Shown piece after piece: positions 16,854 to 28,108 of a DNA stretch of 64,000 nucleotides. The position numbers and the translations under genes were made by a program. The stretch is from Acidobacteria bacterium AB60 (GTDB lineage: Bacteria > Acidobacteriota > Terriglobia > Terriglobales > Acidobacteriaceae). The first letter of the stretch is position 1; each line of letters starts with the position of its first letter. Below the pieces are notes generated by a model. It had not been told where the DNA came from. It saw only the letters and a list, made by a program, of their open reading frames with translations, and made no database searches. The stretch covers positions 186,001 to 250,000 of the forward strand of contig VANK01000005.1 of NCBI GenBank assembly GCA_008682415.1, given 5' to 3'.

Positions 16854-17663
16854 ATGGCAAGAATGAGCGCCATGCAGTTGGGACTGCCGGAGTTCCGCGG
16901 AGCGACGCGCCGCCTGGTCCTCGTCAACCTGATCGCCTATTTTGGGCTGCTGGTCTTCGATCTGGCACACCTGGCTGGTCCAATCGTCCGCTACCTGGCG
17001 TTCATTCCGGAACTCTTTCTGCACGGCTATCTCTGGCAGCCGCTCACCTACAGCTTCATCCATACCGGCATGTTGGGCACGCTGTTCGAGTTGCTCTCGC
17101 TCTGGTTCCTGGTGAGCTTCCTGGAGGCGTACCGCGGCGCCAGCTGGGTGACGAGCCTCTATGCCGTTTCGGTGCTCGGGACCGCGATCAGCGGAGCCGT
17201 CATCTACGATCTTTTTGACAAGCTCGGGCACCCGATGGAACAGAGCGTTCTAACCGGTTGCATGGGCGGGATCTTCGGATTGCTTGTCGCTATCGGCGTC
17301 CTGTATGGCGACACCGAGTTCCTGATGTTCTTTCTGATCTCCGTCAAGGCGCGGTACCTTGCAGCGATTTATGCTCTGATCGCTTTTGCTTCGCTCTTCG
17401 GCCAGAACCGCTTGTATGCCTTTGCGCAGTTGGGAGGCGCAGTTGCCGGTTTGCTCTACATCCGGTTTGCTCCCCGGCAGGGATTCGGGTTCGCGGCCAG
17501 CGAATGGATGTACGGGCTGCGCAACGGCTACTACCGGTGGAAGCGCCGCCGGGCTGGGCGCAAATTCGAGGTGTACATGCGCAAACAGGGGCGCGATATC
17601 CGCCTCGACAGCCGTGGCCGCCCGATGCAGGACGATCCCAACGACCGAGGCCGCTGGAATTAG
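16854..17663 (+). CDS. Rhomboid-like membrane protein lacking catalytic residues
   Basis: The 269-residue product has a rhomboid fold of about six transmembrane helices (residues 20-210) plus a basic cytoplasmic tail. The nucleophile motif that would read GxSG is G135-C-M-G-G here, with Met137 in the serine position. The helix-6 block that normally reads HLGG is QLGG (Gln192). Both members of the Ser-His dyad are therefore missing, while flanking phrases (QPLTYSFIH, GGIFGLL, AGLLY) still fit the family. It is probably a pseudoprotease that binds or guides membrane proteins. The start could also be GTG 16848. Its stop overlaps that of the HNH gene. Confidence 0.78.
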   Translation: MARMSAMQLGLPEFRGATRRLVLVNLIAYFGLLVFDLAHLAGPIVRYLAFIPELFLHGYLWQPLTYSFIHTGMLGTLFELLSLWFLVSFLEAYRGASWVTSLYAVSVLGTAISGAVIYDLFDKLGHPMEQSVLTGCMGGIFGLLVAIGVLYGDTEFLMFFLISVKARYLAAIYALIAFASLFGQNRLYAFAQLGGAVAGLLYIRFAPRQGFGFAASEWMYGLRNGYYRWKRRRAGRKFEVYMRKQGRDIRLDSRGRPMQDDPNDRGRWN

Positions 17664-18151
17664 CCGGCCTTCTCGCTCGGACGAGCACGCCGGGCCGCGA
17701 CGATGCGCCGCCGCAACTCCAGCGTAGCGGCCCTGTGGCAAAGCAGGCAGAGAGTTCGAAGGTTGTTGAGATCGCATTGGCCCCCGCCTTCGATCACGGG
17801 AATAATGTGGTCGGCATCCCAGAGGCTCTTGCGCGTGTATGCCTTCAGACCCCAATGCTCAAGAAGGGCCCTGCGCGCTGCACCGCGGGAGTAGCGCAGA
17901 CGCCGCGCCTCCGCCAGCGTGTCCAGGCGACAGGAGGAGCAGAACCCTTTGTCTCGTTTGAAGACCTGCTCGCGTACATAGCCGGGCTGGGTGCGCAACT
18001 TCCATTCGTGGACGCAGTCCTCGGAGCAGAAGGTATAACGGCCTTTCGGCACTTCCAGCGAGCACCAACGGCAGAGGCCACGCCCGTTGGGGCCGCGCGG
18101 CACCGCCTTCCGGTCCACCCATCCGCCACGCATGACGCGCACGATGCTCAT
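17660..18151 (-). CDS. HNH endonuclease domain protein
   Basis: The 163-residue product carries a C-terminal HNH nuclease motif: LWDADHIIPV supplies the D-H, GQCDLNNLRTLCLLCH gives the Asn and the CxxC...H end. A second cysteine-rich knot near the N-terminus (CRWCSLEVPKGRYTFCSEDC) and a CSSC pair around residue 70 probably bind zinc. Such stand-alone HNH proteins occur in phages, restriction systems and as housekeeping genes. Nothing mobile is beside it. The start is ATG 18151; ATG 18133 is an alternative. A TACAAA hexamer ends 6 nt before the start. Confidence 0.8.
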   Translation of the reverse strand: MSIVRVMRGGWVDRKAVPRGPNGRGLCRWCSLEVPKGRYTFCSEDCVHEWKLRTQPGYVREQVFKRDKGFCSSCRLDTLAEARRLRYSRGAARRALLEHWGLKAYTRKSLWDADHIIPVIEGGGQCDLNNLRTLCLLCHRAATLELRRRIVAARRARPSEKAG

Positions 18152-18243
18152 GGCTCGTTTGTATCGCGAGTGACCGGGGCGCGAAGCACCCTTGCGGAGC
18201 GCAAGCACCAAAGGAGGCAATTGCCTGTGCTTATTCGCGGCAG

Positions 18244-19125
18244 CTACTGTTTTGTGTCCAGCGGATGCTGCGTCTTTTCGAAGTACTCGTTCTGCAGTTT
18301 CAGGCTCTCGTCGTCGGCTTTGATGGCCTTGAGAGCGTCGGCGATCTCGCGCGACCAGGTCTTCTGGTCGAATTCACCCAGTTCCCTGGTTGCCGCAGCG
18401 CCCACGCCCGAGTAGTGGTCCGGAAAGCGCGCATACCACCAGATGCCGGTGTAGACGGAGTCCGGCAGGCTGAGCCGGTGCTGATCCGCACCCGTTTCTT
18501 GTCCGGCGCGGTCCAGGTGGACCAGATCGGGGCGGGCGGCAAGCATGTGCGCGGTCTCCGTTTCGCCGGCATGCATATCGTTTCCCGGGGGGCTCTTCAA
18601 GGCGGGTCGCCCGGAAACCTCCAGATGCGGCAGTCCAAACACGTAGACCACGTAGTCTCGCGGCGTGGCCAGCTGCGCCTGGGCAAAGAGGGGCAGCAGG
18701 CTCTCGTTGCCGCCGTGGCCGTTCACGATCACAATCTTCTTGCAGCCGTTGCGCGCCATCTCCTTTGCCGTCTCTTGCAGGAGTGTCAATTGTGTGGCCA
18801 GACTATAGGCAACCGTGCCGGGCTCCTGCTGGGCTTCGAAGATCTGCCCGAAGTAGTACTCCGGAAAGACTACGGCGTACTCCTGCTTGACCGCGTTCAT
18901 GACGGCGTAGCGCACATCGAGCAGATCGGTGCCGACAGGGAGATGCGGCCCGTGCTTTTCGAGGATGCCGAACGGAAGGACACAGGTGTTCTGCGCCTGG
19001 TGAATGGCTTTGATGAAGTCCGGCCCGGTCAGCTCTTCCCACTTCGGCGATAACGCATCCTGAGCACGGGTTGAGGCCGCCGCGAAAACACCAAGCAGGG
19101 TCAAAAAGAACAGTCTTCGAATCAT
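18244..19125 (-). CDS. Exported creatininase-family amidohydrolase
   Basis: The 293-residue product has a signal peptide (MIRRLFFLTLLGVFAAAS...RA) followed by a creatininase-fold domain. The family metal sites are visible: LPFGILEKHGPHLPVGTD (E, H, D ligands), VNGHGGNE and the later HAGETETAHML. Members hydrolyse cyclic amides such as creatinine or cut N-formyl and peptide bonds in cofactor pathways; an exported one most likely has a degradative role, which is inference. ATG 19125 is preferred because it gives a clean signal peptide with GGAG about 10 nt upstream. It follows the exported VOC gene by 23 nt and probably shares its operon. Confidence 0.82.
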   Translation of the reverse strand: MIRRLFFLTLLGVFAAASTRAQDALSPKWEELTGPDFIKAIHQAQNTCVLPFGILEKHGPHLPVGTDLLDVRYAVMNAVKQEYAVVFPEYYFGQIFEAQQEPGTVAYSLATQLTLLQETAKEMARNGCKKIVIVNGHGGNESLLPLFAQAQLATPRDYVVYVFGLPHLEVSGRPALKSPPGNDMHAGETETAHMLAARPDLVHLDRAGQETGADQHRLSLPDSVYTGIWWYARFPDHYSGVGAAATRELGEFDQKTWSREIADALKAIKADDESLKLQNEYFEKTQHPLDTKQ

Positions 19126-19148
19126 GGGCCCGGATCTCCAGATAAGAC

Positions 19149-20078
19149 TCATTGCGCCGGATCCGGCGCGGTAAACGGCGAGCAGCATGGCTTCTCCGTA
19201 GCATGGAAGTTCATCAGCTCGACCCGCGTCTCATCCGGATCGTACATATTGAACTGCCCCTTGCCGTCCTTGCCGATCTTGGTAGCCTTGTCGGCCTGGA
19301 CGCCTTCGAGCCGGCCGCCCTTTTGCAGGGTGGCGAAGGCTTCGTCGACAGAGGTTTCGCCGATGGAGAAATGGTTCATGACGCCCCGCTGGTGCTGCGA
19401 CATCGCGTCTGACCCTGCCGGCTCCGTGGTGAGCATGTATTCGAGCCAGTCATGACCGTCGGGGACCTGCTGGCTGACCCAGTCAATCTTGTCATCCTTC
19501 ATGCCGCCGAACCAATACGGCACGAACCCGAGCATCGCTCGGTAGAACGTGTCTTCCTTGGCGCGATCATGTACCACGAATCCCACGTGAATGATGTGGT
19601 GGCCAATGACGTTGGGAGGATTTACCTGGGCAAAGACCAGCGGCGCCGTGAACTCAACCTTGTTGCCCTCCGGATCGAGGACGTCGAACTGAATCGTATT
19701 ATCGGGGTTCTTGGTGACGCGATCGGGCACGTTCCAACCCTTGGCTTTGAGGAACTTGCGCATGGACTCCACCCCCGGCCACCCGATGGTGAACGCCACG
19801 TGATCCAGGCGGTTCTTGCCCGCATTGGGCGGCAGGGGCAAGACCTCGACCCACTGCTTGTCTCCAATCATGTACCGCACCCCTTGCGGATTCTCCGGGT
19901 CGGGGGCCTTCACCGCCCCGAGGGTCACGGTGTAGAAGTGCTCGGTGGCCGAGGGGTCGGAGCTGTAGATGGCGATATGGGAGATGCCGGTGATCTTCGG
20001 CCGGACCGTCCAGCCCTGTGCGTGGCAGGCCAAAGCGCAACCCAGCGTCAACAGAGGAACAAGGAACTTCAAACGCAT
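19149..20078 (-). CDS. Exported two-domain VOC superfamily protein
   Basis: The 309-residue product has a signal peptide (MRLKFLVPLLTLGCALACHAQ) and two VOC modules. The first starts at KITGISHIAIYSSDPSATEHFY and ends at DVLDPEGNKVEF. The second starts at IGHHIIHVGFVVHDRAKEDTFY and ends at MYDPDETRVELMNF. In this fold the paired modules form one metal site, as in extradiol dioxygenases; candidate ligands are H in HIAIY or HHIIH and the C-terminal E of RVELM. The export signal is unusual for the fold. ATG 20078 has GAGG 6 nt upstream. It lies upstream of the exported creatininase gene. Confidence 0.82.
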   Translation of the reverse strand: MRLKFLVPLLTLGCALACHAQGWTVRPKITGISHIAIYSSDPSATEHFYTVTLGAVKAPDPENPQGVRYMIGDKQWVEVLPLPPNAGKNRLDHVAFTIGWPGVESMRKFLKAKGWNVPDRVTKNPDNTIQFDVLDPEGNKVEFTAPLVFAQVNPPNVIGHHIIHVGFVVHDRAKEDTFYRAMLGFVPYWFGGMKDDKIDWVSQQVPDGHDWLEYMLTTEPAGSDAMSQHQRGVMNHFSIGETSVDEAFATLQKGGRLEGVQADKATKIGKDGKGQFNMYDPDETRVELMNFHATEKPCCSPFTAPDPAQ

Positions 20079-20304
20079 GCACCACCTCGAATTGGGGACC
20101 GCACCACAATAAATCGCGAGGCTAAAGGTCGCAACATTAGAGCCCGCGCAAACCACACATCCTTGTGGGATGAAGCTAGTGGCCGGAACTGAACTGCACC
20201 TAACGCGCTGGTCTCTCCAGAACCGGCCAACCTTTGATCAGACGACTCTTTCGGCTGAACTGACGAAATTGGAACTCCCGATCAACTGACTCCAGCCGAC
20301 CCCT

Positions 20305-20310
20305 TACAAT
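20305..20310 (+). promoter_or_regulatory. Candidate -10 element just upstream of the M20 gene
   Basis: TACAAT is followed by 6 nt (GCGCAC) and then ATG 20317. No Shine-Dalgarno sequence fits in this space, so the transcript may be leaderless. Confidence 0.45.
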
Positions 20311-20316
20311 GCGCAC

Positions 20317-21756
20317 ATGACCCTGAAGGTCTCCGCTGCTTCCCTCTTGCTCTTTGCCTCGGCCGCCATAGCGCAAAACGCTCTGGTTCCTTCCTCACCG
20401 GCGGATCGCGCCGAAGCGCGCGAGATCTTCAAACAGCTGGTTGAGATCAACACTACCGATACCCCCAAAGGCAGCGTTACAGCCGGAAATAAGGCGATGG
20501 AGAAGCGTTTCCTGGATGCAGGATTCCCACGAGAGGACGTGCGCCTGCTCGGCTCTGATGATCGCAAACAGAACCTGGTGGTCCGCTATCGCGCCGCCGG
20601 CCGACCCGGCGCCAAGCCAGTGCTCTTTCTCTGCCACATGGATGTCGTGGAAGCTTTGCCCTCGGACTGGAGCACCGATCCATTTCAGTTTGTCGAGAAG
20701 GACGGTTACTTCTACGGGCGGGGCACCCAGGACATGAAAGACTCCGACGCGGCGCTTGTCGCCACGTTCCTGCGACTGCACCGGGAGGGATACCAGCCCA
20801 GGAGGGACCTGATACTTGCCCTGACGGCCGATGAGGAAGGAGGCAAGTTCAACGGGGCGGCGTGGCTCGTCAACCAGCATCGTGATCTCGTGGATGCCGC
20901 CTACGTCATCAATCCCGATTCTGGAGGAGTGGAACTCGACCACGGCCGTCCGGTCGTAGCCGACGTGGAAGCCACCGAGAAAGTCTATGCCGACTACCAG
21001 GTCACAGCGACCAATCGCGGGGGTCACAGTTCCCTGCCTCGTCCTGATAACGCCATCTACGAACTGACTACGGCTCTCAACAAGCTCGCCTCCTACTCAT
21101 TTCCATTCGAGATGAACGAGGTCACGCGCACCTACTTCCAAAACATAGCCAGGGAGGAGAGCGGACAGACGGCGGCTGACATCCGGGCGATTCTCGCGGA
21201 ACCACCTGACTTGGAAGCAGCCTCCCGCTTGGGGGCCGAGCCCAGTTTTTACTCCAACTTTCGCACCACCTGCGTGGCCACGCGCCTGAATGGCGGTCAC
21301 GCGAACAACGCGCTTCCGCAGACCGCCCAGGCCAACGTGAACTGCCGCATATTCCCGGGGCATTCACCGGAAGAGGTTCGGCAGGAGCTCATCAAGCTCT
21401 TCGCTGACCCTAAGCTCACGGTGCAGTACGTCTCTGACGCGGGGTCCGTGTCCGATACGGCGCCGGAGCGCAAGGCTATCGCTCCCCCCGCTCCCCTGCC
21501 CGAAGTCTTCGAACCGCTCACGCGCATCACGCAGCAGATCTGGCCGGGCGTGTCGGTGACCCCGGTAATGGAGAACGGCGCCAGCGACTCCATCTACTTC
21601 GCCCAGGCAGGGATTCCAAGCTACGGCTATTCGGCGGTGGCGCTGGAGCGCGATGACGTCCGCGCGCACGGACAAGATGAACGCCTGCCGGTGGACTCGT
21701 ACTGGAAGTCTCTCGACTTCTTCTATGCGTTCACCAAAGAACTGGGCAACAAGTGA
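20317..21756 (+). CDS. Exported M20-family metallopeptidase
   Basis: The 479-residue product has a signal peptide (MTLKVSAASLLLFASAAIAQ) and the M20/M25/M40 fold. Zinc ligands and catalytic residues are visible in VLFLCHMDVVE, FYGRGTQDMKD, the catalytic Glu pair in TADEEGG, and VINPDSGG. A lid/dimerisation domain follows (RGGHSSLPRPDNAIYEL), and the last ligand is probably the H of DDVRAHGQDE. Substrates in this family are short peptides, acyl-amino acids or carbamoyl compounds. It overlaps the MFS gene by 4 nt, so product uptake and further conversion may be coupled. Confidence 0.87.
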   Translation: MTLKVSAASLLLFASAAIAQNALVPSSPADRAEAREIFKQLVEINTTDTPKGSVTAGNKAMEKRFLDAGFPREDVRLLGSDDRKQNLVVRYRAAGRPGAKPVLFLCHMDVVEALPSDWSTDPFQFVEKDGYFYGRGTQDMKDSDAALVATFLRLHREGYQPRRDLILALTADEEGGKFNGAAWLVNQHRDLVDAAYVINPDSGGVELDHGRPVVADVEATEKVYADYQVTATNRGGHSSLPRPDNAIYELTTALNKLASYSFPFEMNEVTRTYFQNIAREESGQTAADIRAILAEPPDLEAASRLGAEPSFYSNFRTTCVATRLNGGHANNALPQTAQANVNCRIFPGHSPEEVRQELIKLFADPKLTVQYVSDAGSVSDTAPERKAIAPPAPLPEVFEPLTRITQQIWPGVSVTPVMENGASDSIYFAQAGIPSYGYSAVALERDDVRAHGQDERLPVDSYWKSLDFFYAFTKELGNK

Positions 21757-23018
21757 CCGGCACGGTTCACAATCCGCTGCACGGCAAGATCATCCGCCGG
21801 ATCGTGCCCTATCTCATGCTCATTTACATGGTCGCGTTCCTGGACCGCGTGAATATCAGCTTTGCGGCGCTCACCATGAATCGGGACCTCGGCATCTCCG
21901 AGACCATCTACGGGTTTGCCGCCGGCGTCTTCTTTCTGAGTTACTGCCTCTTTCAAGTCCCAGCCAACATCCTGCTCTCCCGCCTGGGGGCGCGGCGCTG
22001 GCTGGGCACGCTGATGGTGCTTTGGGGCATTGACGTCATGGCTACGGCCTTTGTCAACGCCGCCCCGTCCTACATCAGTGCCCGCCTGCTGCTCGGCATC
22101 GCGGAGTCCGGTTTCTATCCAGGGATCATCTTCTACTTCACCTTCTGGATGCCGCCCTCAGCGCGAACCCGCATTCTGGCCCTGTTCCTGCTCTCCCTGC
22201 CGCTCTGCAATGCCATTGGCTCTCCTATCTCCGCGCACATCCTTCTGCTGAACGGATGGCACGGCATGCACGGCTGGCAGTGGCTCTTCCTCATGGAAGG
22301 CGCTCCCGCCATCGTCCTCGGCATCGCCACTTGGTACATCCTTACGGACACGCCGCAAACCGCGCGCTGGCTCACGGCAGGCGAGAAAGCACAGCTCGCA
22401 CGCGACATTCAATCCGAGCAGCCGAAGACGCCGACCAGTTCCGGCCGCACGATCACCGCCGTCATTCGCGACGCCGCCGTCTACTTCCTGTGGAGCAGTG
22501 GCAATTACGGCCTCATCTTCTTTCTCCCCAAGATCCTCACAGCACGCGGCGCCTCTACCCTCGCCGCCGGGTGGTGGGCCACGCTTACCTTCGGCGTTGG
22601 CGCGTTGGCCATGTACTTCGCCAGCCGTACGCGCGGCTTCCGCATCCTCCCCCTCCTCATTGCTCTGGCCGCCCTGGGCTTCGCCGCAGTCGCCCTCGTT
22701 CCTTCGCTCCCCGTGACTCTCATTGGATTCTGCACCGCCGCCATCGGCCTGATGGCCTCCGTTCCCATCTTCTGGAGCCTCGCTGCCAGCCGCCTCTCCG
22801 GTAAAGCCGCAGGAACCGCCATCGCCATCGTCAACTCAGTCGGGGCCGTTGGGGCCTTCTTTGGACCCCAGGTCATGGGATGGCTTCACGACAAGACTCA
22901 CACCTACATCGCCGGCATCTGGGTCATCGCCGCATGCGTGCTGCTCGGCGCGATTCTCGTCATCGCCGATGCGCGAGCCCCGCGGCATACGCCCATCGAA
23001 GGAGCCCGCAACTCATGA
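21753..23018 (+). CDS. MFS transporter, anion:cation symporter type
   Basis: The 421-residue product is a 12-helix major facilitator. N-terminal blocks such as YLMLIYMVAFLDRVNISFAAL and the GISETIYGFAAGVFFLSYCL region are typical of the ACS family, which carries organic acids, sugar acids or their conjugates by proton symport. It starts at GTG 21753, whose bases overlap the TGA of the M20 gene (GTGA). Its own TGA overlaps the ATG of the following SDR gene (ATGA). The three genes form one translationally coupled operon. The substrate is not identifiable. Confidence 0.87.
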   Translation: MTGTVHNPLHGKIIRRIVPYLMLIYMVAFLDRVNISFAALTMNRDLGISETIYGFAAGVFFLSYCLFQVPANILLSRLGARRWLGTLMVLWGIDVMATAFVNAAPSYISARLLLGIAESGFYPGIIFYFTFWMPPSARTRILALFLLSLPLCNAIGSPISAHILLLNGWHGMHGWQWLFLMEGAPAIVLGIATWYILTDTPQTARWLTAGEKAQLARDIQSEQPKTPTSSGRTITAVIRDAAVYFLWSSGNYGLIFFLPKILTARGASTLAAGWWATLTFGVGALAMYFASRTRGFRILPLLIALAALGFAAVALVPSLPVTLIGFCTAAIGLMASVPIFWSLAASRLSGKAAGTAIAIVNSVGAVGAFFGPQVMGWLHDKTHTYIAGIWVIAACVLLGAILVIADARAPRHTPIEGARNS

Positions 23019-23791
23019 GCGATCGCGTCGCCGTCATCACCGGCGCTGCCCAAGGCATCGGTCGCCGCACCGCTGAGCTCCTCGCCCAACGGGGCTACCG
23101 CATTGGCATCATCGACCGGCAGGAGCCCACAGCCACCATCAACGCGATTCGCGCCCGGGGTGGCCAGGCGATCTCCTACACCGGCGACATCACCAGCGAA
23201 AGCGCCGTGCTCGACTTCGCGGCTTTGGTGGATAGCCACTTCGGCCGCCCTGACGTCCTGGTCAACAACGCCGGCATCAGCCTGATCGCGCCTGCCGAAG
23301 AGACCTCGCTGGAAGACTACCGCCGTGTGCTCAACGTCAATCTGGTCGCGCCCTTTCTGCTGGCGCGCATCTTCGGCGAGAAGATGCTGGCGGCCCGATC
23401 CGGCGCAATCGTCAACGTGGCGTCCGTTGCCGGATTATTTGGAGTCGCAGATCGGGCTGCCTACAACACGTCCAAACACGGCCTCATTGGACTAACCCGT
23501 ACCCTCGCCGCAGAGTGGGGCGGCCGCGGTGTGCGCGTCAATGCCGTCTGCCCCGGCTGGGTAAAGACGGAGATGGACGTAGCCGACCAGCTCGGCGGCA
23601 GCTACTCGGACGCAGACATCAAGGGCCGCGTTCCCATGGGCCGCTTCGCCACGCCGGATGACGTCGCGCGGGCCATCGCCTTCCTCGCCGACGACACCGA
23701 AGCTGGCTTTATCAACGGCCACTGCCTCTCCGTCGACGGCGGCTGGGCCGCCGACGCCAGCTGGGAATCGCTGCGCCTGCGCAAACAGTGA
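23015..23791 (+). CDS. Short-chain dehydrogenase/reductase
   Basis: The 258-residue product is a classical SDR with the nucleotide-binding motif TGAAQGIG (residues about 10-17), the NNAG motif, the catalytic Ser in VNVASVAG and the YNTSK motif (Tyr/Lys). The C-terminus keeps the usual substrate-loop end FINGHCLSVDGGW. It should oxidise or reduce a hydroxyl/carbonyl with NAD(P). The ATG at 23015 overlaps the MFS stop. In context it probably acts on the compound imported by the MFS protein after the exported M20 hydrolase releases it; this is inference. Confidence 0.87.
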   Translation: MSDRVAVITGAAQGIGRRTAELLAQRGYRIGIIDRQEPTATINAIRARGGQAISYTGDITSESAVLDFAALVDSHFGRPDVLVNNAGISLIAPAEETSLEDYRRVLNVNLVAPFLLARIFGEKMLAARSGAIVNVASVAGLFGVADRAAYNTSKHGLIGLTRTLAAEWGGRGVRVNAVCPGWVKTEMDVADQLGGSYSDADIKGRVPMGRFATPDDVARAIAFLADDTEAGFINGHCLSVDGGWAADASWESLRLRKQ

Positions 23792-23805
23792 AATAAAAAA
23801 ACAGC

Positions 23806-23832
23806 TATAATTAACACCAGGTAACACCCAGG
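23806..23832 (+). promoter_or_regulatory. parDE promoter -10 and candidate operator repeats
   Basis: A perfect TATAAT (23806-23811) lies 28 nt before the antitoxin ATG, although no good -35 is seen. It is followed directly by the tandem pair TAACACCAGG (23812-23821) and TAACACCCAGG (23822-23832). Two direct repeats with 10-nt spacing, one helical turn, suit binding by a ribbon-helix-helix antitoxin for autorepression. Confidence 0.55.
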
Positions 23833-23839
23833 ACTACCT

Positions 23840-24124
23840 ATGCCTTCCACATCCACAACAAGCATCAAGCTCGAGCAGGAGCTGAAAAATCGAGTGCAGC
23901 GTCTCGCTCAGTCCCGCCGTCGATCGACGCACTGGATTATGCGAGAGGCCGTCGAGCAATACGTGGCTCGCGAAGAGCAGCGCGAGCAGGTTCGGAACGA
24001 TGCCATAGCAGCCTGGAACCATTACAGTACGACCGGGCTTCATATAACCGGCGACGAAGCCAATGCATGGTTGGAGAAACTAGAAAATGGCCAGAACGTA
24101 GAGCCTCCCGAATGCCACGAATAA
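23840..24124 (+). CDS. parD: Ribbon-helix-helix antitoxin, ParD-like
   Basis: The 94-residue protein begins with a ribbon-helix-helix DNA-binding domain (TSIKLEQELKNRVQRLAQSR, then RRSTHWIMREAVEQYV). A charged C-terminal segment follows (HITGDEANAWLEKLENG), which in ParD/CopG antitoxins wraps around the toxin. The stop overlaps the toxin frame by 13 nt, the standard antitoxin-first arrangement. It should neutralise the ParE toxin and repress its own promoter, where two direct repeats are visible. The name is by similarity of layout rather than exact homology. Confidence 0.82.
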   Translation: MPSTSTTSIKLEQELKNRVQRLAQSRRRSTHWIMREAVEQYVAREEQREQVRNDAIAAWNHYSTTGLHITGDEANAWLEKLENGQNVEPPECHE

Positions 24125-24402
24125 GGTGGACACAGGCTGCTCTGCGCGACATCACTCGTCATTTCGACTTCTTGAGTTCGAAGAGTCGCGATGCTGCCAG
24201 ACGCGCCGTGAAGACCATCCGACAAGGAATCAAAATCCTCGCCGCACGACCAGAGGCCGGCCGGCCCATTGAAGACATGCTGCCTCAATTTCGTGAATGG
24301 ATCATCGAGTTCGGACAGGGAGCATACGTCGTTTTGTATCATTTCGACGGTAAAGAAGTGGTCGTTCTTGCTGTCCGGCACGGCCGCGAATCAGGCTACT
24401 GA
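24112..24402 (+). CDS. parE: RelE/ParE-family toxin
   Basis: The 96-residue product has the RelE/ParE fold: the opening IRWTQAALRDITRHFDFLSS is typical of ParE, followed by ILAARPEAGRP and the strand end YVVLYHFDGKEVVVLAVRHGRE. ParE toxins of this type poison DNA gyrase, while RelE types cut mRNA; sequence alone favours ParE because of the RPEAGRP and VLAVRHGRE blocks. ATG 24112 (MPRIRW) lies inside the end of the antitoxin gene. The pair sits between an SDR gene and mfd, with no other mobile signs. Confidence 0.82.
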   Translation: MPRIRWTQAALRDITRHFDFLSSKSRDAARRAVKTIRQGIKILAARPEAGRPIEDMLPQFREWIIEFGQGAYVVLYHFDGKEVVVLAVRHGRESGY

Positions 24403-24456
24403 CCGCATCATGAGTAGCTCCGCCGCACGCGCGGTACCTTGCTAAACTAGCTTCAG

Positions 24457-28023
<3,567 letters not shown>

Positions 28024-28089
28024 CGTGCAACCGGCTCGTTCGTGAACTAACTCCGCCAACGCCGCTAGCTCCGCCATCCGCACTCCCGC

Positions 28090-28095
28090 TACAAT
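28090..28095 (+). promoter_or_regulatory. Candidate -10 element upstream of the GH51 gene
   Basis: TACAAT lies 13 nt before ATG 28109. A transcript from it would have a leader of only a few nucleotides. No -35 box or Shine-Dalgarno sequence is evident in the 85-nt spacer. Confidence 0.4.
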
Positions 28096-28108
28096 TCTCC
28101 CGACTCGT

